Positions 7,794-16,631 of a DNA stretch of 33,755 nt are shown piece after piece (position 1 is the stretch's first letter; every line of letters begins with the position of its first letter). A program made the translations under genes and the position numbers. The notes beneath the pieces are model-generated. The model ran no database searches and was not told the origin of the DNA. It saw only the letters and a list, made by a program, of their open reading frames with translations. This DNA comes from Sanchytrium tribonematis (Eukaryota; Sanchytriomycota; Sanchytriomycetes; Sanchytriales; Sanchytriaceae). The stretch lies in NCBI GenBank assembly GCA_018985235.1, contig JADGIG010000042.1:1-33755 (forward strand), written 5' to 3'.

Positions 7794-9201
7794 TTACTCA
7801 GTTGGCTCCTCTTCAGGCTGTGCTTCAGCAAGGGTCTTTTTCTCATCTTCAGGATTTGGATCCACCTCTTCGACCACATTGCTAGCATCTTCTTGGAATG
7901 GGATATGGATGGAAAGGTCAGGGGTGAAGTCTTTAATTCCGTTTCCTAAATATATATTAAAAAAGGTTCCTTGTTGAGATACGGTAAAAGCACCAGGCCA
8001 TCTGTGATTTTTAAGAACTACAGTTTTGGATTTTTCTTGTATTCCATGCATCCGAGTAGACCATGAAGGCAAATCAAAGTGGGCTAAATTAAAACTCGTT
8101 ACTTTCATCTTGGTCGATAGAACTCAACAAGCTAGGTCCAATTTCTGGCTTTTCTGCATCAGTATTTGACTCATCGGTTTCTTTCATTTCAGTTTCTTCC
8201 TCTTCTTCTAAATTGACAGATCTTTTCGAAGAAACCCAATTGCATCGGCCTTGAGGTAAAATGTAATTCACCGAATGAACCCAATTTTCTGCTTTAACCA
8301 TTTCTCCAGCGGGTTCAGGCTGAAATTCTGGATTCAGAATAATTTCAGGCTTTGCTTCTTCATCTTCCTTTTCGTCAAAAATAAAAAAATTAATAGGTGC
8401 AACTGATGTACTTGCGTTAATTCTGGCAATTAAAGCACGCAATAATTGTGACTCATTTCCAAAAAATGGCGGGTATCCACGAACGCCATTTTCCAAATAT
8501 CCCGTTAATTGAAATTTTTGGCTTCTAGATGCAACAATATGATGTGGAATGACATCGGGCAATGGCAGCCATTCATCGTAAAGTTTTTTGCAAACAAAAT
8601 AAACATATTTGTTAGGACCTTCATGTTCTTCCACAGGAACAGGTATAGAATGTTGTGCATTTTTAAACCCAACAACAGCACCATAATTTAATTTCTCATA
8701 AACAGACTTATCATAGCTATTCAGATTTTCAGTGAGTTCAGCTTCTACTACATGATAATGACAAGACTTGGCCTCAAATCTACCCCAATATCTACAAGAA
8801 GACAATTTTTTTTGTTCAGCTAATCTTTCAATAGAAATCGCAATTAAATCAAATTCGCTTTTGTCAATCTGTATGTTACCGCATTCCAATAAATATTTTA
8901 ATTTGCATATATCCTGCACAGCTCGTTCTTCTTTGGGTCTAAATTTCAGTAAGTCTTCTAGTTTTTCTTGCTCTGAAATAGTTAAATTTGAAGTTTTTGA
9001 GATTTGCGGTTTTTCCTTTGTCAGAATTCCAAATGCCTCTTTTGGGTTGGCAGGCCTCTCATGCAATATCTTTTTCATGGATTTCACTAAGTGAGCATAT
9101 AGAGATGGTTCAGAATCAAATTCCTGAGCTAAATATGCCTTTGCTTCGTCCAAATTAGAAACTGGCATACAACTCGTTTCAAAGATATTAGAAGCCGACA
9201 T
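7794..9201 (-). CDS. RSPH4A: Radial spoke head protein RSPH4/6
   Basis: 462 aa in two exons (9201..8103 and 8083..7794) across a 19-nt intron. Family hallmarks: NKYVYFVCKKLYDEWLPLPDV, HHIVASRSQKFQLTG, GYPPFFGNESQLLRALIARI, NWVHSVNYILPQGRCNW, then after the splice HFDLPSWSTRM and WPGAFTVS. Animal and algal RSPH4/6 has the same order (YPPFPGNE, LRAQIARI, LSQGRCNW, WTTRL, LWPGAY). It forms the radial spoke head that links the central pair to outer-doublet dyneins in motile 9+2 axonemes, so the organism almost certainly has a swimming stage. The tail is Glu-rich as in relatives. It begins 3 nt after the 7-TM gene stop on the same strand. Confidence 0.92.
8084..8102 (-). other. 19-nt spliceosomal intron in RSPH4/6 gene
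   Basis: Minus-strand sequence GTAACGAGTTTTAATTTAG (phase 1). Removal joins GAT-GAA-A to CC-CAC-TTT, giving DETHFDLPSWSTRM and linking the NWV...GRCNW part to the WPGA part of the spoke-head domain. Retention ends in a TAA within the intron. Confidence 0.92.
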
Positions 9202-9204
9202 TTA

Positions 9205-10065
9205 TTAAACAGGACTAGAATTGGTATCTTTTTGAGTAGCTTCCAAAGTTTTTTGAGGCATTGTCTTTAGCTCTGTTTCTATTTCTGATTCAATCTTTCT
9301 CGTTGAACCGACCCAAACGTGAACTTGATCTAAATACGAAAATACTTTTGTTGAGTTTGAATAATAAAATGCAGATACAATAGCTAATAGAGCTACAAAT
9401 ATACTTAATATGCCAACAAAATTTGAAAATTCTAGAGATAGAAAGGCAACGCCCATGGCTATATAAAAAAAAGAAGCCGCCCGGTACGATATCGTAATAA
9501 AACGCACCAGCTCTACTCTTTTTTCTTCGTCGAGTGGTAAAGTAGACAACACTTTCAATACTGTGAAATCATTCAGGATTAAAACTCCCCACATTAACGC
9601 GCTATATCCGTATGTTACTACAGGTCGTTCGATGTAAAATAATCCAGCATAATTTAACATGTTTGCGATGAAAACAGTGACTGTCACAAATAAAAAGAAA
9701 AATTGGGATTTGTATCTCCTTTCAGATATTAGCGATTTTAAACCTATGGTGAATTTTATGGACAATAATCCGTTAACGAACATGTTAAGATTGATAAATA
9801 GCTCTTCAGCGGTATTAATGGCTGCAATTGCATGAAGAGTGGCGAACTCATAAGTATAAGTTCCTTGATTCAATGCCCAAATCCGTTCTGCCAACATGCA
9901 TCCAAATGTAGGAAAAGTAACCACAAGTCGAAATAATAATGAAATTTTGAAAGAGCTTCTTAGATTTCTCAATCCAATTGTATCTTTGATTGATATTCCC
10001 ACGACAAACATGCCCCCTAGAAGAAATGCGACTTCTAACAATACAACCAAAGTCTGTTCAATCAT
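9205..10065 (-). CDS. Orphan seven-TM membrane protein
   Basis: 286 aa, function not recognised. Seven hydrophobic segments at about residues 4-25, 40-60, 75-103, 120-143, 150-175, 188-212 and 217-237, then a hydrophilic C-terminal tail of about 50 residues rich in Glu/Lys/Thr. A 7-TM count with a short N-terminus and a cytosolic tail is compatible with a GPCR-like receptor or an RTA1/TOM1-like fold, but I see no DRY, NPxxY or other diagnostic motif. Charged residues between TM1 and TM2 (RNLRSSFK) and before TM4 (SERRYK) suggest cytosolic loops. The TAA overlaps an AATAAA (9206-9201 on the minus strand) and is followed 3 nt later by the ATG of RSPH4/6. It diverges from VPS52 across an 84-bp promoter. 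Confidence 0.65.
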   Translation of the reverse strand: MIEQTLVVLLEVAFLLGGMFVVGISIKDTIGLRNLRSSFKISLLFRLVVTFPTFGCMLAERIWALNQGTYTYEFATLHAIAAINTAEELFINLNMFVNGLLSIKFTIGLKSLISERRYKSQFFFLFVTVTVFIANMLNYAGLFYIERPVVTYGYSALMWGVLILNDFTVLKVLSTLPLDEEKRVELVRFITISYRAASFFYIAMGVAFLSLEFSNFVGILSIFVALLAIVSAFYYSNSTKVFSYLDQVHVWVGSTRKIESEIETELKTMPQKTLEATQKDTNSSPV

Positions 10066-10149
10066 CAGATGGCTCCGAATTTGCCAATCAATAACAATTT
10101 ACGTGGCTCAAATTCAGCAAAAATGAAAAAATCTCCTTAGTTTTATATT
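10066..10149. promoter_or_regulatory. Shared 84-bp bidirectional promoter (7-TM gene / VPS52)
   Basis: The shortest divergent spacer in the window. It contains CCAATCA at 10084-10090. Both promoters and both 5' UTRs must fit in this space. Confidence 0.5.
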
Positions 10150-12147
10150 ATGGCGACCAGAAGCATTGGGGAGGATCTTGTCGCGTTAATGCAAAAACAA
10201 GAAGAATTTTATCTTCATTTGGAACCGGTATCTCTTGATGAAATTGAAATTAATTTAGAACTTTTAAAAAATCCAGTTAACCAAGATGCGCATACATTTA
10301 ATACATTTGTCAAGGAGCAGTCCACAATATCCAAAATTAATGCCCTAAGTGTTCAAGCCTTGGAATCTGTTCAATATCAAATTAAGAAATCTGACGCTTT
10401 AGCGGTCTTACAGCAAGTTAATCAACAGCAAACTCAACTTGCGCGGTTTTTAGAATTAAAAGAGATGCTCACTCAAATTATAGAACACTCAGTTCTAAAA
10501 CCCGAGAGTTTTGTAAAATTAACAATGACTGAAGTCAATTTGGTTTGGATTCAAGATTTCAATTCTATTTTGACAATTTTAGATCATCTTAAACATCGCC
10601 CACATTGGCAGGTCACCGGAAAGGTACTTCCTAATGTAGAGCAATTGTGTAAATACGGGCTAGACAAATTGTGTAGTTATTTAGAGACTCATTTCACTTA
10701 TATAAAAGATCATCCAAATACAAACATTACTATCCGTCATCAAAGACTTAAAATGTGTTCACCTGCTTTAAAAATGGTAAAGAAAACATTTCCGGATACA
10801 TTTAGCAAAATTCGACAAGAATATTTCATCATTGTGGAGCAATATTATTTAAGGCTATTCAGTGAATATATTGGATCACTGAGACAATCTGCGCTACCCG
10901 ATCACGAGCCCTCTCCTTTTTCAGAGTGGCTTAAGACTTCAGATTTGAAAGGTAGTGAATATTATATTGAAAATATTGACGAACTTCTTAGACCCGAGAA
11001 ATATGTTTTATTTATTAGCCCTAATCAAAAAATCACTAACATCAAAATAGCTCAAGCCCTTTTAAAGGTTCTAGTTGATACGTGGTCAAGTGAACGAAGT
11101 TTTTTATTAGAATTTTTTGCATTATCAACAATGAGTAATTCTAAAAAGGAACCTCGACATCCTGATTACGATGTGTTTAAAGGAACTCATACATTTGCAT
11201 TTAATACGATTCATCAGCTTGTTTCCAAATTTACCTTGACAAATCTTATGGTAGTATTACAGACTATAAACAGCCTCGGAAATGCCACCCCAATCTCAAA
11301 GCAAGAATTAAGAATTAGTAATTTAAGCATAGAAACTACTTCTATCATACGTAAATATCTCAAGGAGCTTATTTTGTTTTTGGAAACTAACGAGCAGCAA
11401 CTTAAAAAATCAATCAAACACAAAGCTGAATATGATACTTTAGAATGCCCTCCCCCAGATCAAATTCTAAAATTACATGGGACTCGCTGCATGGCAGACA
11501 TATTTGTTGTATCAATCCACATAAATTCGCATGGAATTATCTTTACTGAGTTTTGGGACATGCTGTATCATTCATATCAGGCTTTTGTGAGTTGCTTGCA
11601 GGGTTATTCTGGTGTTAACTCAAGCACCATTCTACACCACCATTCATTTATACTTACAAATCTTTATTTTATAGATGTTTGTATAAGGCAAAATCTAGAA
11701 AAATTTGATTTGCCACAAAAAGAGCGACATTTCAAAATTTTTGATCAATGTGTTGACGATTTTTGCAAAGATATGTTATCGATTTCTTTTCCAGGATTTA
11801 TGAGCGTTTTGCAAGAATTTACGAGTGACCAGGTTGAAGCTCCGACTCACGATTTGCTGGAGCAGATTAGTGAAGAGTTTGGAAATCAATGGAGAAATGT
11901 TTTACAAGATATAATGCAAATTATACCAATGTGTTTTGCTGTAACTGAGCTTTCTGGATTCTTGTTGAAAAAGTTTTCTGAATATTTCTTATTTACATAT
12001 TCCTCTTATTTAAATTTATTGGATAGAGTGCTTTTTAATGAGACAAAAACAAGTACAACTAATTCCACTAAGCGTTATCCATTTAAGCGGCAGCCACAGC
12101 CAATGCAATCTCTATTGGTCGAATTGAAAAAATATAATGTCATGTAA
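10150..12147 (+). CDS. VPS52: VPS52-like GARP/EARP tethering subunit
   Basis: 665 aa, mostly helical with an N-terminal coiled-coil-prone region (residues about 20-120: TFNTFVKEQST, then AVLQQVNQQQTQLARFLELKE). The stretch GLDKLCSYLETHFTYIKDH, then RHQRLKMCSPALKMVKK and IRQEYFIIVEQYYLRLFSEYIGSL, follows the Vps52/Sac2 family pattern: (a) a helix ending in an exit pore of the rod, (b) Q..LLKY, (c) eYv...s.iYl.yF..Yl..L. In this family the protein joins Vps51, Vps53 and Vps54 (or syndetin) to tether endosome-derived vesicles at the trans-Golgi. Length agrees with the family. A COG or exocyst CATCHR-fold subunit is the main alternative. AATAAA lies about 25 nt after the stop; the gene converges with VAM7 34 nt away. 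Confidence 0.68.
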   Translation: MATRSIGEDLVALMQKQEEFYLHLEPVSLDEIEINLELLKNPVNQDAHTFNTFVKEQSTISKINALSVQALESVQYQIKKSDALAVLQQVNQQQTQLARFLELKEMLTQIIEHSVLKPESFVKLTMTEVNLVWIQDFNSILTILDHLKHRPHWQVTGKVLPNVEQLCKYGLDKLCSYLETHFTYIKDHPNTNITIRHQRLKMCSPALKMVKKTFPDTFSKIRQEYFIIVEQYYLRLFSEYIGSLRQSALPDHEPSPFSEWLKTSDLKGSEYYIENIDELLRPEKYVLFISPNQKITNIKIAQALLKVLVDTWSSERSFLLEFFALSTMSNSKKEPRHPDYDVFKGTHTFAFNTIHQLVSKFTLTNLMVVLQTINSLGNATPISKQELRISNLSIETTSIIRKYLKELILFLETNEQQLKKSIKHKAEYDTLECPPPDQILKLHGTRCMADIFVVSIHINSHGIIFTEFWDMLYHSYQAFVSCLQGYSGVNSSTILHHHSFILTNLYFIDVCIRQNLEKFDLPQKERHFKIFDQCVDDFCKDMLSISFPGFMSVLQEFTSDQVEAPTHDLLEQISEEFGNQWRNVLQDIMQIIPMCFAVTELSGFLLKKFSEYFLFTYSSYLNLLDRVLFNETKTSTTNSTKRYPFKRQPQPMQSLLVELKKYNVM

Positions 12148-12181
12148 AAGAAGAATATTAATGTTTCTATAATAAATTTAC

Positions 12182-13129
12182 TTATGTCAATTTCTTGGTG
12201 CGTTTAGACGCCATGTTCACCTTTCGATCGACTTTGTCAACATCGGCATTTATGTCGTCCAAAAGACGATTCTGAAGGGCGATCTCACTACTCATATCCA
12301 ACCCAATTTGCTTTTGAACTCTTAGAGACTGGCGAATCAATTCAAGCTGTTGGTCCTGTTGTTTGAGCATGACTTGGCCATTTGGTAAGCTTGTGGAGGT
12401 GAAAGTGGGCAAGGATTCGGTTTTGTTTAGAGATCCAGGAACAAAATTGTTGTAAGAAGTCACAGGTACTGGTATAGACGTAGAAGAAGGCGAAGAGCTA
12501 CCAAGAACTCGCTTACGCGGTGACTCTTGAATTTGCTTCAATATACTCTGTACTTTCATCTCTAATTCTCTATATGATTTCATTTTTCTCTCGTATTCAC
12601 CCCCAGAACTTTTGTCCGTCTGCATTAATTGATATAATGTGGGAAGAAACTCTTTAATTGGTGTCACTTTAAGATTTATATCTTGATTGATTTTATAGGA
12701 TTGATGGATCTGATTATTACGAACGCATTCCACTCTTTTTTGTATTAATGTCTCTATATCATCCAGTTGATTTTCTATAATTTGAACATCTTTGTAAAAA
12801 TCTTTTTCGAATGTCAAGGATTGTTTAGATAGCTCAACATCGAGTCCCAAGAATTCTCTAAAAATAGGATGATTGATAAACTGAATGCACTGGAGCAAAT
12901 ATTGTCTCAGTTGAAGTTTTCTCTCATCGACTACTGCACTAGAAGTCGACCAATATCTTTTTGGTGGTAAGTTGAAAGGTGGTTTTAATTTATCATGTAA
13001 TTCTAAAAAATCAGAATATCGTTTTTTGATCGTCCATTCTTGCTGGTTGTTGTGATTAATAGTGAAAACATAGACCACATATTGCGATGCAATTGTTTCT
13101 GTTTTGACATTTATAATTTTGATCGACAT
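12182..13129 (-). CDS. VAM7: VAM7-type SNARE with PX domain
   Basis: 315 aa. An N-terminal PX domain (residues 1-115) shows the phosphoinositide-binding signature KKRYSDFLELHDKL and the LPPKRYW proline loop. A low-complexity Ser/Pro linker (about 195-245) follows. The C-terminal Qc-SNARE motif (about 252-313; QSLRVQKQIGLDMSSEI, then NRLLDDINADVDKVDRKV) lies at the very end, with no transmembrane anchor. This PX-Qc arrangement is specific to fungal Vam7, which binds PI3P on vacuoles and completes the SNARE bundle with Vam3, Vti1 and Nyv1 under HOPS control. With VPS52 next door this is a traffic pair, though the two are convergent and not co-transcribed. Confidence 0.88.
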   Translation of the reverse strand: MSIKIINVKTETIASQYVVYVFTINHNNQQEWTIKKRYSDFLELHDKLKPPFNLPPKRYWSTSSAVVDERKLQLRQYLLQCIQFINHPIFREFLGLDVELSKQSLTFEKDFYKDVQIIENQLDDIETLIQKRVECVRNNQIHQSYKINQDINLKVTPIKEFLPTLYQLMQTDKSSGGEYERKMKSYRELEMKVQSILKQIQESPRKRVLGSSSPSSTSIPVPVTSYNNFVPGSLNKTESLPTFTSTSLPNGQVMLKQQDQQLELIRQSLRVQKQIGLDMSSEIALQNRLLDDINADVDKVDRKVNMASKRTKKLT

Positions 13130-13159
13130 CGTGTCAAAAAAACGTTTCAGAATTGCAAT

Positions 13160-14282
13160 TTATTTTCTATAGTAATTTTGTGGCACAAACGGCATTTTAG
13201 CAATTTCAAAGTCGTAGAGCTTTTCTCTCACTTTAACTTGACCTGTTGTCTTGGGTGGCAAATAGCACATGGCAATATTTTTCTTAAGCGAAGGAGATGG
13301 ACAACCGCTTGTGATTTTTCCAATGATTTTTCCTTCTTTTAGTATTGGTGCTCCCGATCGAGCTGGAACTTTGGGTATTAGTACGCCCACTCTTTTTTTG
13401 AGTACTCCTAGTTCCTTTTGAGATTTAAAAATGTCATATCCTAGAAATCCACCTTCAGCACGTCTTCTCTTACCAACGGCAAACAATAATGATGCCTCCA
13501 GAATCGTTGTAGTCTCATCAATATCATTTCCGTATAAACACAATCCGGATTCCAGACGTAGACTGTCTCTGGCACCAAGCCCTGCAGGTAAAACCCCACT
13601 TTTTATCAGCTTTTCCGCAAAATTCTCAGCTTTGTCATTATCGATACTTACTTCGACACCGTCTTCGCCTGTATAGCTATGTTAAAAATAATTACCCGCA
13701 TCTTGTTACTCTCAAATATGTATCTTCATATCTGACATTTCGGCCATTCATGAAATATAAATTTTTTAAAGATGTTCCCATAATCTTTTCAAATTTTTCG
13801 ACTGCCCTAGGTCCTTGAATGGCTATAAGGGATTTTTGAATCTCTTTTATAGATAACGAGTTAAAATCAGAAACTTTCTGATGATTCGATAAATATTCAA
13901 TTACTTTATCTCTACATCCCGCGTTACTCACAAGGTAGAAATTATCGTCTTTGACCTTTTGCACAATTGCGTCATCCACAATTGTACCTTTTTCGTTGGT
14001 CAGCAAAGTGTACAATGCTTGTCCATCTTTCAATTCATTTATATCTCCACATGAAATTTTCTCGAGAAATTTGACACTGTCTTTACCAGTTATTGAGGTT
14101 TGCAGCATGTGGCTAACGTCAAATAAAGCTGCGTCACTTCTACAAGCCTGATGTGCTTTCGCATGACCTTCTTTGTATACTACAGGTAAATCATATCCGC
14201 AAAACGAGACCATCTGAGCGCCAAGCTTCTCATGTAGCGAGTATAGTGCAGTTTTAAGATAAGAAACTTTGGAAGTAAACAT
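13160..14282 (-). CDS. GCV1: Aminomethyltransferase (glycine cleavage system T protein)
   Basis: 367 aa from the ATG at 14282 (14282..13696 and 13676..13160), split by a 19-nt intron. It transfers the methylene group from aminomethyl-lipoyl H protein to tetrahydrofolate, releasing ammonia, in mitochondria. Motifs: LHEKLGAQMVSFCGYDLPV, DAALFDVSHM, GDINELKDGQALYTLLTNEKG, then RVTRCG joined by splicing to YTGEDGVEV, LGARDSLRLESGLCLYGND (catalytic Asp within GARDS) and a C-terminal GKITSGCPSPSL. The N-terminal 12 residues (MFTSKVSYLKTA) can serve as a short mitochondrial presequence. The frame continues upstream only to a TTG, so 14282 is preferred. The TAA stop lies in AATAAA (13159-13164, minus strand). 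Confidence 0.93.
13677..13695 (-). other. 19-nt spliceosomal intron in GCVT gene
   Basis: Minus-strand sequence GTAATTATTTTTAACATAG (phase 2). Removal turns TGC-GG plus C-TAT-ACA-GGC into CGYTG, recreating the nearly invariant TRCGYTGEDG motif of aminomethyltransferases. This is one of the clearest proofs that the intron is exactly 19 nt. Confidence 0.95.
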
Positions 14283-14314
14283 TTGCCTCAAAAGCGGGGA
14301 GCCATTCAAAAAAT

Positions 14315-15709
14315 TTAGTTGGAACCTTTATTTGTTTTTAAGAGCTTTGCAAGCATGAATGCTATATCCAAACTTTGTTCGTAATTGAGCCTGGGATCGC
14401 AATTCGACAAATAATTTGATGGAAGATCTTTATCAACTAATTCCATGGTACCTCCTACACATTCAGTTACACTTTCTCCTGTCATTTCTAAATGAATGCC
14501 ATTTAGTTTGGAGTTATTTTGGTGATGTATAGAAAACGATTTTTTGATTTCTTCTACAATGGATGCATAGATTCGAGTTTTCTTTCCAGACTCACTTTGA
14601 ATAGTATTTCCATGACAAGGATCTACAATCCAACATGGACGTCTATTCTCATTCGCAACAGCTCGGATTATGTTGGGCAAGTATTCTTCCACTTTATCTT
14701 TGCCAAAACGGGTGATGAGGACAATTTTGCCAATTTCTTTATCCGGGTTCAATAAATCGAGTAAATTGATGAGTTCTTGCACCTTCATGCTGGGGCCCAC
14801 TTTGACTCCGATGGGATTTGCTATGCCTCTAAAGAACTCGACATGGGCATGATCAAGCTGCCGTGTTCTATCACCAATCCACAAAATGTGAGCACTCAAG
14901 TCAAAATAGTCCTCGCCTACACTTCTAGTCATTTGTTCTTCATAATTCAGATGCAGTCCTTCATGGCTCGTGTAAAAGTCTACCGTTGACAAAGGCCCTT
15001 TGGAAGCAAATGTGGAGCCTGGGTTATAATCATCCGCTCCAACTGTTTTTAAAAATTCCAAAGCATTCATCATGTCATTTATAATATTCGTATATTCGCG
15101 TTTGATCTCTTCATTAACAACATGAGAAAAATTCCACTGATGTGGATCATGTAAATCTGCAAATCCAGAATTCAGGATTCCTCTGATGAAATTAAGAGTA
15201 GCAGAAGAAAAACAATGGCTTTGGAATAATCTGTTGGGATCAGGATCTCTGGCAGTAGGATCTGTAGAATTGATATTATCACCGCGATACGTAAGAACCT
15301 CTTTGCCCAAATGCATTTCTGTAGGACTAGACCTCGGTTTAGCATATTGACCAGCGATACGTCCAATTTTAACAACTGGGACTCTTGCCAAGTAAGAAAT
15401 AACCAATGACATTTGAAGCATAATTTTGATTTTTGACACAATCACTGACTCTTGACAATCCTCAAAAGATTCTGCACAATCGCCACCTTGCAGTATAAAT
15501 TTCTCACCAAGTGCTGCTGATCTTAACTGCTCTTTCAATTGATTAATTTCCTGAGGAAAAACTAATGGCGGCATTCGTCCCAATTGATCAAGAATTTGTG
15601 CATATGCTTCTTCGTTCTTATATTCCACCTGTTGCTTTGCGGGAAACTTCTTGTACGAGTCTTTTTTCCACATAAAATGGTTACAAGGGACTGGCAAAAT
15701 TGACAACAT
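14315..15709 (-). CDS. Class II (plant-type) DAHP synthase
   Basis: 464 aa. It condenses phosphoenolpyruvate and erythrose 4-phosphate to DAHP, the first step of the shikimate pathway. Class II hallmarks in order: LQGGDCAESF (metal-ligand Cys), RIAGQYAKPRSSP, DPNRLFQSHCFSSATLNFIRG, YEEQMTR, WIGDRTRQLDHAHVEFFRG, NPIGVKVGPSM, LITRFG, CWIVDPCHGNT (metal-ligand His), and IHLEMTGESVTECVGG (ligand Glu). All key residues are present and the length matches plant and Neurospora aro-8 enzymes. An alternative start is M13 (MWKKDSYKKF), where alignment with relatives begins; the upstream ATG at 15709 would add 12 residues. No chloroplast-type transit peptide is visible. It lies in tandem with GCVT, 32 nt upstream of its ATG. 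Confidence 0.93.
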   Translation of the reverse strand: MLSILPVPCNHFMWKKDSYKKFPAKQQVEYKNEEAYAQILDQLGRMPPLVFPQEINQLKEQLRSAALGEKFILQGGDCAESFEDCQESVIVSKIKIMLQMSLVISYLARVPVVKIGRIAGQYAKPRSSPTEMHLGKEVLTYRGDNINSTDPTARDPDPNRLFQSHCFSSATLNFIRGILNSGFADLHDPHQWNFSHVVNEEIKREYTNIINDMMNALEFLKTVGADDYNPGSTFASKGPLSTVDFYTSHEGLHLNYEEQMTRSVGEDYFDLSAHILWIGDRTRQLDHAHVEFFRGIANPIGVKVGPSMKVQELINLLDLLNPDKEIGKIVLITRFGKDKVEEYLPNIIRAVANENRRPCWIVDPCHGNTIQSESGKKTRIYASIVEEIKKSFSIHHQNNSKLNGIHLEMTGESVTECVGGTMELVDKDLPSNYLSNCDPRLNYEQSLDIAFMLAKLLKTNKGSN

Positions 15710-15799
15710 CTGAGTAAAATTATTAAATTAAATTTAATGTAAAAGACAAAAATTCGGATTAGTTGTCTTAAACAATTGAATTCATAGTTCCCCCAAATT

Positions 15800-16582
15800 A
15801 TGATACGAGGAAGAAAGTTGAAATATATTTGGATAACCATTCCAATTTTTAGCGCTTTATTGTACGTTGATCGGACCCGAACAACGTTCAGGAGTACTAA
15901 ATTGTTTAATAAGGACATTAAAACAAATTACTTGGAGTTTAGAATCAAAGAACCCGTGAAGGCAAAAAAAATTCCGTTTTACTATGTTGTGAAAGAACCA
16001 AATATACAAGCTATCCGACAATATACGCCGATAATTCTTAAAAATGACTTCCTTCAGTTTTTTGTCAAGCTATACCCAAAAAGTCTAATGGGAAGATACT
16101 TATGCAATGTTGAGGAAATGCAATTTAAGGGACCTTATATCCATCCACAATTAGAAAGCATAGGAATCGAAAAATGTATTGAAAATAATGAAAACATCTT
16201 GTGCATTGCTGGAGGAACTGGAATATTACCATTTTATCAACTTTTACAGAAGTATGGAGAAGCTAGCCTCGATTTATTTTATTGCTCATCCGACGATTTT
16301 CTTAAAAAAGAACTTGGCTCTTTCGCTAATGTCAGATATTTCAATCCTGCCAACCCTTTGAACTTACATAGTAGCAGCAATTTGAAAAAATACAAGTATA
16401 TATTGATATGTGGCCCAGAAAGACTAACTCATGAATTGGCAGGGTACGATAACGATGAATTTTATTCCCTGGACGGCTTATACCGTCAAGAACATAATTT
16501 ACCCATAGACGTGCCTTTAAAACCACTTCGTGGTAAGTTAAAAGAACTTGGACTCAATGATGAACAAGTAGTTGTTCTATAA
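15800..16582 (+). CDS. NADH-cytochrome b5 reductase-like flavoprotein (CYC2/AIM33-like)
   Basis: 260 aa. An N-terminal membrane anchor is visible (YIWITIPIFSALLYV, residues 9-23). It is followed by a ferredoxin-reductase-type FAD domain with RQYTPI (the R-x-Y-T/S flavin motif, near residue 73), a KLYPKSLMGRYL segment matching the (K)xYxxGxxSxYL region, and FKGPY. The NAD-binding half has AGGTGILPFYQLL (GGTGxxP motif, about 137) and ILICGPERL, where b5 reductases have CGPP. The C-terminus KLKELGLNDEQVVVL matches family ends. Several positions deviate (GPER for GPP, shortened loops), so it resembles the divergent mitochondrial members such as Cyc2 or Aim33 more than classical Cbr1. Physiological partner unknown. 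AATAAA lies 6 nt after the stop. Confidence 0.65.
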   Translation: MIRGRKLKYIWITIPIFSALLYVDRTRTTFRSTKLFNKDIKTNYLEFRIKEPVKAKKIPFYYVVKEPNIQAIRQYTPIILKNDFLQFFVKLYPKSLMGRYLCNVEEMQFKGPYIHPQLESIGIEKCIENNENILCIAGGTGILPFYQLLQKYGEASLDLFYCSSDDFLKKELGSFANVRYFNPANPLNLHSSSNLKKYKYILICGPERLTHELAGYDNDEFYSLDGLYRQEHNLPIDVPLKPLRGKLKELGLNDEQVVVL

Positions 16583-16631
16583 GCTGAATAAAAGTATTAT
16601 CTGAATATTTTTTTCTAGGTGAAACAAACAA

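Noticed and set aside
16594-16618. GTATTATC...TTTTCTAG segment of 25 nt before the SPT20-like ATG
   Set aside because: It has GT and AG ends but not the 19-nt length or the TWAY motif at position 12-15, and lies outside coding sequence. A 5' UTR intron cannot be excluded but is not supported.
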